Shown: piece after piece, positions 24,401-36,400 of the stretch
Layout: every line of letters starts with the position of its first letter
Position numbering within the stretch: the stretch's first letter is position 1
From: Corallococcus macrosporus
GTDB lineage: Bacteria > Myxococcota > Myxococcia > Myxococcales > Myxococcaceae
Length of the DNA: 64,000 bases
Assembly: GCF_017302985.1 (NCBI RefSeq)
Contig: NZ_JAFIMU010000012.1
Span: forward strand, 1-64,000
Reading direction: 5' to 3'
Program-made: the position numbers and the translations under genes
The notes under the pieces: model-generated
What the model was told of the DNA's origin: nothing
Database searches by the model: none
Seen by the model: only the letters and a program-made list of their open reading frames with translations

Positions 24401-27400
24401 GCACCTGGAGCAGGCCCTCCAGGCGCTCGGCGTCCACCACGACGCCCTGCGCATGAAGTACGTCCGGAACGCGGACGGCGCGTGGCGCCAGCGCGACCCG
24501 AGCCCCGACGAGGCCGCGCTCACGCTGCGCCAGGTGGACCTCTCCGTGCTTCCGCCCGAGGCGCGTCTGGCCGCGATGGAGCAGGAGGCCACGCGCGCCC
24601 AGTCGACCTTCGACCTGTCCGCGCCGCCGCTCGTGCGCCCCGTGCTCTTCCACTTCGGGCCGGGCGAGGAGCAGCGCCTGCTGCTGGTCATCCACCACCT
24701 GGTGGTGGACACCGTGTCGTGGCGGATCCTCATGGAGGATCTGGAGACGGTCTACCGCCAGGTCCAGTCCGGCCAGGTCCCCACCCTGCCGGCGAAGACG
24801 ACGTCCTTCCTGTCCTGGGCCCGCCGGCTGGAGACGCACGCGCTGTCGGACGTGCTCGGCTCCGAGCTGGCCTTCTGGCGGGACTCGGTGCGCGGTGACG
24901 TGGCCGCGCTGCCCACGGACGGTCCAGGCCCGCACACCTACGCGTCGCACCGTTCAGTGTTCGCCGAGCTGGACGCGGAGGAGACGCGGCTGCTGCTCCA
25001 GGAGACGCCCATCGCGTGGCGCGCGCGCATCGACGACGTGCTGCTGACGGCGCTCGCGCAGGCGATTGGCGAGTGGACGGGCAAGCCGGATGTCCTCATC
25101 GACATGGAGGGCCACGGCCGCGAGGAGCTGTTCTCGGACGCGGACGTGTCCCGCACCGTGGGCTGGTTCACGTCCCTCACGCCGGCCCTGCTGCGGCTGC
25201 CGGCGCAAGGCTCGCTGGGCGACCGGCTGCGCGCCGTGCGCGACACGCTGAGCGCGTGGCCGAACAAGGGCATCGGCTTCGGGCTCCTGCGCCACCTGGG
25301 GCCGCCGGAGGCTCGGGCCGCGCTGACCGCGCTGCCGCGGGCACAGGTGTCCTTCAACTACCTGGGACAGCTGGACGGCGCGACGGGCGCGAGCACCCTC
25401 TTCGCCCTGAGCGACGAGGGCGTGGGGCCCAACGTGGCGCCCCAGGCCGTGCACCCGCATGTGCTGACGGTGGAGGGCGCGGTGTCCGGCGGACAGCTTC
25501 GCCTGAACTTCGGCTACAGCACCCTGCTGCACCACGAGGAGACGGTGCGCGCGGTGTCCCAGCGCTTCCTGTCCACGCTGCGGGAGCTCATCGCCCAGCG
25601 CCACTCGGAGGACTCGCGCCGGCGGACGCCGAGCGACTTCCCGCTGGCGCGCCTGTCCCAGGCCGCGCTGGACGCGGTGCTGGCGGCGCAGGGGCCCACG
25701 GTGGAGGACCTCTTCCCGCTCTCCGCGCTGCAGGAGGGCATGCTCTTCCACGCCCTCCAGGATCCGCACGCGGGCTACTACTTCGAGCACACCGCGTGGT
25801 CCATCCACTCGGACGTGGACATCTCGCTGTTCCAGCGGACGTGGCAGACAGCGGTGGACCGCAACCCCATCCTGCGCACCGCCTTCGTGTCCCAGGACCT
25901 GGCGTCGCCGCTGCAAGCGGTGCACTCGCACGTGGCGCTGCCTTTCGAGGTCCATGACTGGCGCCACCTGCCGGAGGACGCGAAGAAGGCCGGGCTGGAG
26001 CGGCTCATCGTCGTGGACCGCGCGCGCGGCTTCGACGTGTCGCGCGCGCCGCTGAGCCGGATGACGGCGGTGCGGCTGGCGGACGCGCAGTGGCGCTTCA
26101 TCTGGAGCCACCACCACCTGCTGTTCGACGGCTGGAGCCTGGGCCTGTTCTTCCAGGAGGTCTTCGCCATCTACGACGCCCTGCGCGCCGGGACGCCGCT
26201 GCCTCCCTCCGGCCGGCCGCCGTATCGCGACTACATCGCGTGGCTGGGACAGCGCGACCTCGTGGAGGACGAGCGCTTCTGGCGCAACCAGCTCCAGGGC
26301 CTGACGGCGCCCACGCCCGTGCCCGCCATGCGCCCCGTGGCCACGGTCGCCTCGGGCACCGTGAACCAGCCCATCCTCGGGGTGACGATTCCGGAGGCGC
26401 GCAGCGCGGCGCTGGAGTCCTTCGCCAAGCGGCATCAGCTCACGCTCAACACCCTGGCGCAGGCCGCCTGGTCGCTGGTGCTGGCGCGCCACGCCGACAC
26501 GCGCGACGTCATCTTCGGCACCACGCTGGCGGGACGTCCGCCGGAGCTGGCGGGCTCGGAGGCCATGCTGGGCCTGCTCATCACCACGCTGCCGGTCCGC
26601 ATCGCGCTGCCGGATGACAGCGCGCCCGTGCTGCCCTGGCTCAAGGACCTCCAGGTGAAGCTGCTGGGCATCCAGCAGCACCAGCACACGCCGCTCGTCA
26701 CCGCGCACGGGTGGAGTGACATCCCCCGAGGCGTGCCGCTCTTCCAGTCGCTGCTCGTCTTCGAGAACTTCCCCTTCGACGAATCGCTGCTGCGCCGCTC
26801 CACCGCGCTGGACCTGCGCGACCTGCAGATGGGCGAGAGCATCAACTACCCGCTGGCGGCGACGGTGCTCCCGGGCCGTGAACTCCAGCTGCACCTGGCC
26901 TACGACGAGAACCGCTGCGACGCGGAGGCCGTGCAGCGCGTGCTGGGCCAGTGGCACCAGGCGCTGGAGACCCTCATCCAGCCCGAGGCCCGGCTGGCCG
27001 ACGTGTCCCTCCTCCCGGCCGAGGACCGCGCGTGGCTGCTGCGCACCGGCCGCGGTGACGTCGCGGAGTTCGAGCGCGAAGCCACCGTGCACGCGCGCTT
27101 CGAGCGGCAGGCCGCCGCGACGCCGGACGCGGATGCCGTGGTGTTCGGAGAGACGACGCTCAGCTACCGGCAGCTCGACACGCGCGCCAACCAGCTCGCG
27201 TGGCACCTGCGCTCGCTGGGCGTGGGCCCTGAAGTCAGGGTGGGCCTGTGCCTGGAGCGCTCGACGGAGGCCATCGTCGCGCTGCTGGCGGTGCTCAAGG
27301 CCGGTGGCGCCTTCGTGCCTTTGGATCCGTCCGCACCCGCCGCGCGCAAGTCGTTCCTGCTCAAGGACAGCGGCGCGTCCGTGCTCGTGACGACGCAGGC

Positions 27401-30400
27401 CCAGGAAGAAGCGTGGCGTCCGGACGTGCCCCACGTGGTGCGGGTGGACGACGAAGCGGTCCGGCAGTCGGACCGGTTGGAGAGCCCACCGGCACTGACC
27501 GGGTCGGGGAACCTCGCCTACGTCATCTACACCTCGGGCTCCACGGGTACGCCCAAGGGCGTGATGGTGCAGCACCGCTCCGTGCTCAACCTGCACGGCG
27601 CGCTGACGCGGAGCATCTACGCGGGCCTGCCGCGCGGCCAGCGCATCACCGTGAACGCGCCGCTGTACTTCGACGCGTCCATCGAACAGGTGCTCCAGCT
27701 GCTGGATGGCCACTGCCTGTGCATCGTCCCGGAGGACGTGCGCGTGGATCCGGAGGCGATGCTCGCGTGGCTGGAGCGTCAGCGCATCGACGCGCTGGAC
27801 TGCACGCCGTCGCAGCTCAAGCTCCTGCTGTCCGCGGGGTTGCTGGAGCGCACCCACGTCCCTGCCCTGCTCTCCGTGGGCGGCGAGGCGATGGACGAGG
27901 TGACGTGGAGGCAGCTCGCCGCGACGAAGCGCACGCGCGCGTTCAACGGCTACGGCCCCACGGAGGTCACCGTGGACGCGACGACCTGGGCCCTCCAGGA
28001 CGCGTCCCAGCCGGTGCCCGTCATCGGGCGGCCGGTGGACAACCTGCGCGCCTACGTGCTCGACGCGAAGCTGCAGCTGGTGCCCATCGGGACGCCGGGC
28101 GAGCTGTGCTTCGCCGGTGAAGGCGTCACGCGCGGCTACCTGGGCCAGCCCTCGCTCACCGCGGAGCGCTTCCTGCCGGATCCGTTCAGCGACGCGCCCG
28201 GCGCGCGCCTCTACCGCACGGGCGACAAGGCCCGCTGGCGCGAGGACGGCACGCTGGAGTTCATGGGCCGCCTGGACTTCCAGGTGAAGCTGCGCGGCTA
28301 CCGCATCGAGCTGGGTGAAATCGAGGCCACGCTGCGCGCGCACCCGGGCATCCGGGACGCGGTGGCGCAGGTCCTCGGCGACCGACTCATCGCGTGGGTC
28401 GCTCCGCGGGTGGACACGTCGCACCTGGGCGAGCACGTGCGCCGCCACCTGCCGGAGTACATGGTGCCCGCCGCTTTCGTCGCGCTGGACGCCCTGCCCC
28501 TGACGCCCAACGGCAAGGTGGACCGCAAGGCGCTGCCCACGCCGGACGTCGCGCCGGCCACCGAGCGCGTCATCGAACCGCCCGCGACGCCGACGGAAGC
28601 AGCGCTCGCCCCCCTGTGGGCCGAGGTGCTGCGCGTCCCCGCCGTGGGCCGCCACGACGGCTTCTTCGAGCTGGGCGGCCACTCGCTGCTGGCCACGCAG
28701 TTGGTGTCGCGCATGCGCACGCACTTTGGGGTGGAGCTGCCCCTGCGCGCGCTCCTGGAGGGCCCCACGGTCGCGGCGCTGGCCGAGCGCATCGACGCGC
28801 TCCGGCAGGCCCAGCCGCAGGCCACCGAGGCCGCGGCATCCCCCACGTCCGCCCTGCCCGCGCTGGTCCGCGCGGAGCGGCCGGAGGTGCTGCCCCTGTC
28901 GTTCGCGCAGCACCGGCTGTGGTTCATCGAGCAGCTGGGCACGGCGGGCAACGCCTACAGCCTCCCGAGCATCCTGGAGCTGGACGGCACGCTGGACATC
29001 ATCGTGATGCTGGCCGCGTTCGACGAACTGGTTCGCCGCCACGAAGCGCTGCGCACCACGTTCCGCTCGCACGAGGGCATGCCGTCGCAGGTCATCCACC
29101 CGCCCTTCCCCATGCCGCTGCGCAACGTGGACCTGTCCGCGCTGCCGACGGCGGAGGCTCGCGAGGAGGAGGCGTCGCGGCTGGCGCTGGAGGAGACGCG
29201 CACCCCGTTCGACCTGGAGCAGGGGCCGCTGTTCCGCGGGCTCCTCATGAAGCTGGGGCCCACGAAGCACCTGCTGCTGCTCAACACGCACCACATCATC
29301 TCCGACGGCTGGTCCACGGGCGTGCTGGTGCGGGAGATGGGGGCGCTCTACGCGGCCTTCTCCGCGGAGCAGCCCTCGCCGCTGCCGGAGCTGCCGGTGC
29401 AGGCCGCCGACCACGCGCTGTGGCAGCGCGGCTGGCTCCAGGGTGAAGTCCTGGAGTCGCAGGTCGAGTACTGGCGCGGGAAGCTGGAGGGCGCAGCGCC
29501 CTACCTGGAGCTACCCACGGACCACCCGCGTCCGGCCCGCCAGTCCTTCCGCGCGGGCGTGCAGCCCATGACGCTGCCGCGCGAGCTGAGCGAGGCGCTG
29601 GAGGCCCTGGCGAAGCAGACGGCCTCCACGCCCTTCATGGTGCTGCTGGCGGCGTTCCAGACGCTGCTGCACCGGTACGCGGGCCAGGAGGACGTGCTCG
29701 TGGGCTCGCCCATCGCGGGCCGCCGTCACGCGGAGGCCGAGGACCTCATCGGCTACTTCGCGAACACGGTGGTGCTGCGCACGCGGGTCCGCGACACGCT
29801 GCGCTTCCGCGAGCTGCTGGACGACGTGCGCGCCACCACGCTGGGCGCGTACGAGCACCAGGACCTGCCGTTCGAGAAGCTGGTGGAGGTGCTCCACCCG
29901 GAGCGCGACCTGGGCCGCACGCCGCTGTTCCAGGTGACCTTCACGCTGCAGAACTCGCCCATGCCGGAGCTGTCCCTGCCCGGCCTGACGCTGCGCCCCC
30001 GCGAGGCCAACCCGGAGACCATCCTCTTCGACCTCCAGTGCATCCTGATGCGGACGCCGGAAGGCTTCGACGGCGCGCTCGTCTTCAACCAGGACCTGTT
30101 CGAGCCGGCCACGGTGGCCGGCATGGCCGAGCAACTGCGCGTGCTGGTGGAGGCCGCCGTCCGCGCGCCGGACACGCGGCTGTCGCAGCTGCCGTGGCTC
30201 ACGGAGGCGGAGCGTCAGCGGCTGCTCGTCGGGTGGAACGACACGGCCCGGGACTACCCGCGCGACGCGTCCGTGGCCGCCCTCTTCGCGGAGCAGGCCG
30301 CGCGCACGCCGGACGCCATCGCGCTGAAGGCCGGCGCGGAGACGCGCACGTACGCGGCGCTGGACCGCGCGTCGAACCAGCTTGCGCACCACCTGCGGCG

Positions 30401-33400
30401 CCAGGGCGTGCGGCCCGGCCACCGGGTGGGCGTGTGCGTGGAGCGCTCGTTCGACCTCGTCACGGGCCTGTTGGGCATCCTCAAGGCCGGCGCGGCGTAC
30501 GTGCCGGTGGACGTGAAGGCGCCCGCGGAGCGCATCACCTGGATGCTCCAGGCGGCCAGCGTCAGCGTGCTCGTCACGCAGGAGACCCTGGCCGACGAGC
30601 TGCCCCAGGTGACGGACCTCCAGGTCCTGCTGGACGGTGACGCTGCCCAGATCGCACGTCAGCCGGAGACGGCGCTGGACCTCACGGTGCCCGCGGAAGC
30701 ACTGGCCTACGTGATGTTCACGTCGGGCAGCACCGGCCGGCCCAAGGGCGTCAGCGTGCCGCACCGGGGCATCACCCGCCTGGTGCGCGGCGCGGACTTC
30801 ATCCACTTCGGTCCCGGGGAGGTCTTCCTCCAGCTGGCGCCCGTCGCGTTCGACGCGTCCACGCTGGAGCTCTGGGGTGCGCTGCTCAACGGCGCGACGC
30901 TGGTGCTGGCGCCGCCCAAGGCGCTGTCGCTGGAGGAGACGGGCGCGCTCTTGCGGCGCGAGGGCATCACCACGCTGTGGCTCACCGCCGCCCTCTTCGA
31001 GCAGATGGTGCTGCACCAGGGCGACGCGCTGGCCCGCGTGAAGCAGGTGCTGGCGGGCGGCGACGTGCTGCCCGTGGAGCGCGTGCGCGAACACCTGAAG
31101 CGGCTGCCCGCGGGCGCGGTGCTGGTCAACGGCTACGGGCCCACGGAGAACACCACGTTCTCCGCCACGCACACGCTGCGCGCCGGGGACGCCGTGGGCC
31201 GCTCGGTGCCCATTGGCCGGCCGCTGACGAACTCCTCGGTGTACGTGCTGGACGCGGCGCTCCAGCCCGTGCCGCCGGGCGTGCCGGGCACGCTGCACGT
31301 CGGCGGAGACGGCCTGGCCTGGGGCTACCTCCAGCGCCCGGACCTGACCGCCGAGCGCTTCATCCCCCACCCCTTCGCCACGCAGCCCGGAGCGCGCCTC
31401 TACGACACCGGCGACCGCGTGCGCTGGCGCCGCGACGGGACGTTGGAGTTCCTGGGCCGCACCGACTTCCAGGTGAAGCTGCGCGGCTTCCGCGTGGAGC
31501 CGGGCGAGATTGAAGCCGTGCTCCGCCAGGCGCCGGAGGTCGACGAGGCGGTGGTCGTGGTGCGCGAGGACGTGCCGGGCGACCGGCGCCTCGTGGCCTA
31601 CGTCGTGTCCAGCGAGGAAGAAGGCGTCGACACGAACGCGCTGCGTGCGGCCGTGCAGAAGCAGCTGCCGGAGTACATGGTGCCGTCGGCCATCGTCGTC
31701 CTGCCGAAGCTGCCGCTGAGCCCCAACGGCAAGGTGGACCGCAAGGCCCTGCCCGCGCCGCAGGTCCGCGCCGCGGATCCGGCCGCGTCCGCCGCCCCCC
31801 GCAGCGCGCTGGAGAAGGCGCTCGCGGACATCTGGGCGGAGGTGCTGCACCTGGAGACCGTGGACATCCACGGCGACTTCTTCGAGCTGGGTGGGCACTC
31901 GTTGCTGGCCACGCAGGTGGTGTCGCGCATCCGCGCGTCGCTGGGCGTGGAGCTGCCGCTGGGCGAGCTGTTCCGCGCGCCCACGGTGGCGTCGCTGGCG
32001 GAGCGGCTGGTGGACGCGCGCCGCACGCAGGCCCCGCCGCTGGTCCGCGCATCGAGGACGGCCCCGCCGCCGCTGTCGTTCGCGCAGCAGCGCCTGTGGT
32101 TCATCGACCAGCTGGAGTCGGGCAGCCCGCTCTACAACATGCCCCTGGCGCTGAACCTCATCGGCGACCTGGACGTGGACGCGCTGCGCGCCAGCCTGGA
32201 CGCGCTGATGGCACGGCATGAGTCCCTGCGCACGACGTTCCGCATGGAGGCCGGCAAGCCGGTGCAGGACATCCACCCGGAGGGCCGCGTCCCGCTGGAG
32301 CTGGTGGACCTGACGGGCCTGGGCAGCCGCGCCGCGAAGCAGGCCGAGGCCCAGCGCCTGGGCCACGCGGAGACGCTGCGCCCGTTCGACCTGAAGCGCG
32401 GCCCGGTCATCCGCGCCCTGCTGCTGAAGCTGGACGCGCGCGAGCACCTGCTGGTGCTGCATCTGCACCACATCGTGTCCGACGGTTGGTCGCTGGGCAT
32501 CCTCGTGCGGGAGGTCACCGCGCTCTACGAGGCCCGCCGCGCCGGACGTCCCCCCGCCCTGCCGGAGCTGCCGGTGCAGTACGCGGACTTCGCCGTCTGG
32601 CAGCGCGGCTGGCTCCAGGGCGGCGTGCTGCAAGCGCAGGTGGAGTGGTGGAAGCACCAGCTCTCCGGTGCGCCGTTCGTGCTGGACGTGCCCACCGACC
32701 GGCCGAGGACCGCCACCGCTTCGCAGCGTGGCGGACTCATCCGGGTGACGCTGCCGCGCGCCCTTGCCGAGCGCGTGGATGCGCTGGCGCAAGCCGAGGG
32801 CGCCACGCCGTTCATGGCGCTGCTGGCGGCGTTCCAGGCCGTGCTGTCGCGCATGTCCGGACAGGACGACGTGCTGGTGGGCTCGCCCATCGCGAACCGC
32901 CGCCACGCGGAGACGGAGGGCCTCATCGGCTTCTTCGTGAACATGCTGGTGCTGCGCGGCCGCTTCGGCGCACGGACGACGTTCCGTGAGCTGCTGGCCC
33001 AGGTGCGCGCCACCACGCTGGGCGCGTACGAGCACCAGGACATCCCCTTCGAGCACCTGGTGGAAGCGCTCCAGCCCGAGCGCGACCTGGGCCGCACGCC
33101 GCTGTTCCAGGCGATGTTCGCGCTCCAGAACGCGCCCGTGTCGGAGCTGTCGGTGCCCGGCCTGTCCGTGACCCCGGCCCTCGTCGAGGGTGAGTCGCTG
33201 TCCCAGTTCGAGCTGGCGCTGGACCTGCACCGGACCGGCGACGGCTACGAGGGCGGCTTCCGCTACGCTGCGGACCTCTTCGACGCCAACACCATCGAGC
33301 GGTTCGTCGCCCACCTGCGACGGCTGCTGGAGGCCGTGTGCGACGCGCCCGACCTGCCGCTGGCGGACGTGTCGCTCGTCTCGCCGGAGGAGCTGGTGCG

Positions 33401-36400
33401 GCTGGTGCGCACCGGCAGCGGCGAGTGGGTGGAGTTCGAGCGCGACGCCACGCTGCACGGCCTCATCGAGCGGCAGGTGGCGCGTACCCCGGACGCCCCG
33501 GCCGTCGTGTTCGGAGAGACGACGCTGACGTACCGGCAGCTCGACACGCGGGCGAACCAGCTCGCGTGGCGGCTGCGCTCCATGGGCGTGGGCCCCGAGG
33601 TCCGGGTCGCCCTGTGCCTGGAGCGCTCGGTGGAGGCCATCCTCGCGTTGCTCGCGGTGCTCAAGGCCGGCGGCGCGTTCGTGCCGTTGGATCCTTCCGC
33701 CCCGTCGGCGCGCAAGGACTTCGTGCTGCGCGACAGCGGCGCGGCCGTGCTCGTCACCACCGAGGCCGCGTGCGGCGACTGGAGCCCCTACGGCGCCCAG
33801 GAGCTGTGGCTGGACGTGGAGCAGGCCGGCCTGGGGGCCCTCTCGCATGAGCCCCTGCCCGCGCTGACGGGCCCGGAGCATCTGGCGTACGTCCTCTACA
33901 CGTCGGGCTCCACGGGCACGCCCAAGGGCGTGATGGCGCAGCACCGCTCCGTGCTCAACCTGCACCGGGCCATGGGCCGCGCGCTCTACGCGGGCCAGCC
34001 CCGGGGCCAGCGCGTCACCGTCACCGCGCCGCTGTACTTTGACGCGGTGATGGAGCGGGTCATCCGGCTCATCGACGGCCACTGCCTGTACGTCGTCCCG
34101 GACGCGCTGCGCCTGGATCCGGAGGCGATGCTCGCGTGGCTGGAGCAGCACCGCATCGACTCGCTGGACTGCACGCCCGCGCAGCTCAAGCCGCTGCTGG
34201 CGGCCGGGCTGCTGGAGCGCGCCTGGGTGCCGCCGCACATCGTGCTGGGCGGTGACGCACTGGACTCCGAGTCGTGGCGGAAGCTGGCCGCGACGGACCG
34301 CACGCGCGCCTTCAACGCGTACGGCCCCACGGAGTGCACCGTCGGCACGACGACCGCGCCCATCCAGGGCAACCCCCGGACGGAGCCCGTCATCGGCCGT
34401 CCGCTGGCGAACCTGAACGCGTACGTGCTGGACGCGCGGCAGCGCCTGGTGCCCTTCGGCACGCCGGGCGAGCTGTGCTTCTCCGGCGAAGGCATCACGC
34501 GCGGCTACCTGGGCCGGCCGGACCTGACCGCCGAGCGCTTCCTGCCGGATCCGTTCAGCGCGGAGCCCGGCGCCCGCCTCTACCGCACGGGTGACAAGGC
34601 CCGCTGGCGGCCGGACGGCACGCTGGAGTTCATGGGCCGCCTGGACTTCCAGGTGAAGCTGCGCGGCTTCCGCATCGAGCTGGGCGAAATCGAAGCCACG
34701 CTGCGCACGCACGCCGCCGTCCGCGACGCGTTGGCGCTGGTGCGCGAGGATGTCCCGGGAGACCGGCGCCTCGTGGGCTACGTGGTGACGGACGCCGACA
34801 CGGAGTCCCTGCGCGAGCACCTGCGCCGGCACCTGCCGGAGTACATGGTGCCGTCCGCGCTGGTCACCCTGCCCTCGCTGCCGCTGACGCCCAACGGCAA
34901 GGTGGACCGAAAGGCCCTGCCCTCGCCGGAGGCGCAGCTGCGCGCCGCGCGCTCGTACGAGGCCCCGGCGACGCCCGCGGAGGTGGCCCTGGCCTCGCTG
35001 TGGGAGGAGCTGTTGAACGTCCCCGTCGTGGGGCGCAACGACCACTTCTTCGAGCTGGGCGGCCACTCGCTGCTGGCCACGCAACTGGTCTCCCGCATCC
35101 GCGCCCGCTTCGGCGTGGACGTGGGCGTCCGGGCGCTGTTCGAGTCCCCCACCGTGGCAGCACTGGCCCAGCGGCTGCCGGACGCACCGGAGGCCAGCGC
35201 CCTGCCGCCGCTGCGCCCCGCCGCGACGCCCGGTCCGCATCCGCTGTCGTTCGCGCAGCAGCGGCTGTGGTTCATCGATCAGCTCGACCCGGGCAGCGCG
35301 CTCTACAACATGCCCACCGCGCTGCGCCTCTCCGGCGCGGTGGACGTGCCCGCGCTCCAGCAGGCCTTCGACGCCCTGGTCCAGCGCCACGAAGGGCTGC
35401 GCACCACGTTCGAGTCCCACGACGGCGAACCCCGCCAGCACGTGCACCCCGCCCCCACCGGAGTCCTGTCGGTGGTGGACCTCACGGGGCTGTCCGACGA
35501 AGCGCGCGAGGCGGAGACGCTGCGCCTCGCGAGCGAGGACGCGCTGACGCCCTTCGACCTGGCCACGGGTCCGCTGGCACGCCTCACGCTCCTGAAGCTG
35601 GGCGAAGAGGAGCACGTGCTGCTCCTGTGTCTGCACCACGCCATCGGCGACGGCTGGTCCATGAGCATCCTCGTGCGCGAAGTCACCGCGCTCTACGAGG
35701 CCTTCCGGCAGGGCCAGCCCTTGCCGCTGGCCCCGCTGCCGGTGCAGTACCCGGACTTCGCCGTCTGGCAGCGCGGCTGGCTCCAGGGCGAGGTGCTGGA
35801 CGCGCAGCTCGCCTGGTGGACGCAGCAGTTGGCCGGAGCCCCGCAGGCACTGGCGCTGCCCACGGACAAGCCGCGTCCGCCGCAGCGCTCCGCTCGCGGT
35901 GCGACGTTCCCGGTGCGCCTGTCGCAGGCGTTGAGTGAAGCCGTGGAGGCGCTGGCGCAGCGTGAAGGCGCCACGCCCTTCATGGTGCTGCTCGCGGCCT
36001 TCCAGACGCTGCTGCACCGGTACTCCGGTCAGGAGGACCTGCTCGTCGGCACGTCCATCGCGGGCCGGCGCCACGCGGAGACGGAGGGGCTCATCGGCTT
36101 CTTCGTCAACACGCTGGTGCTGCGCGCGCGGTTCGACGGCAGCCCGTCGTTCCGCAAGCTGCTCGCGCAGGTGCGCACCACGACGCTGGGCGCGTACGAA
36201 CACCAGGACATCCCCTTCGAGCGGCTGGTGGAGGCCGTGCAGCCCACGCGCGACCTGTCGCGCACGCCGCTCATCCAGGCCCTCTTCGCGCTCCAGAACG
36301 TGCCGGACTCCGAGGTGCGCCTGCCGGAGCTGACGCTGCGCCCGGTGGAGGTGGACCTGCCCACGACGAAGTTCGACCTGGACCTGACGCTCGGCCGCAC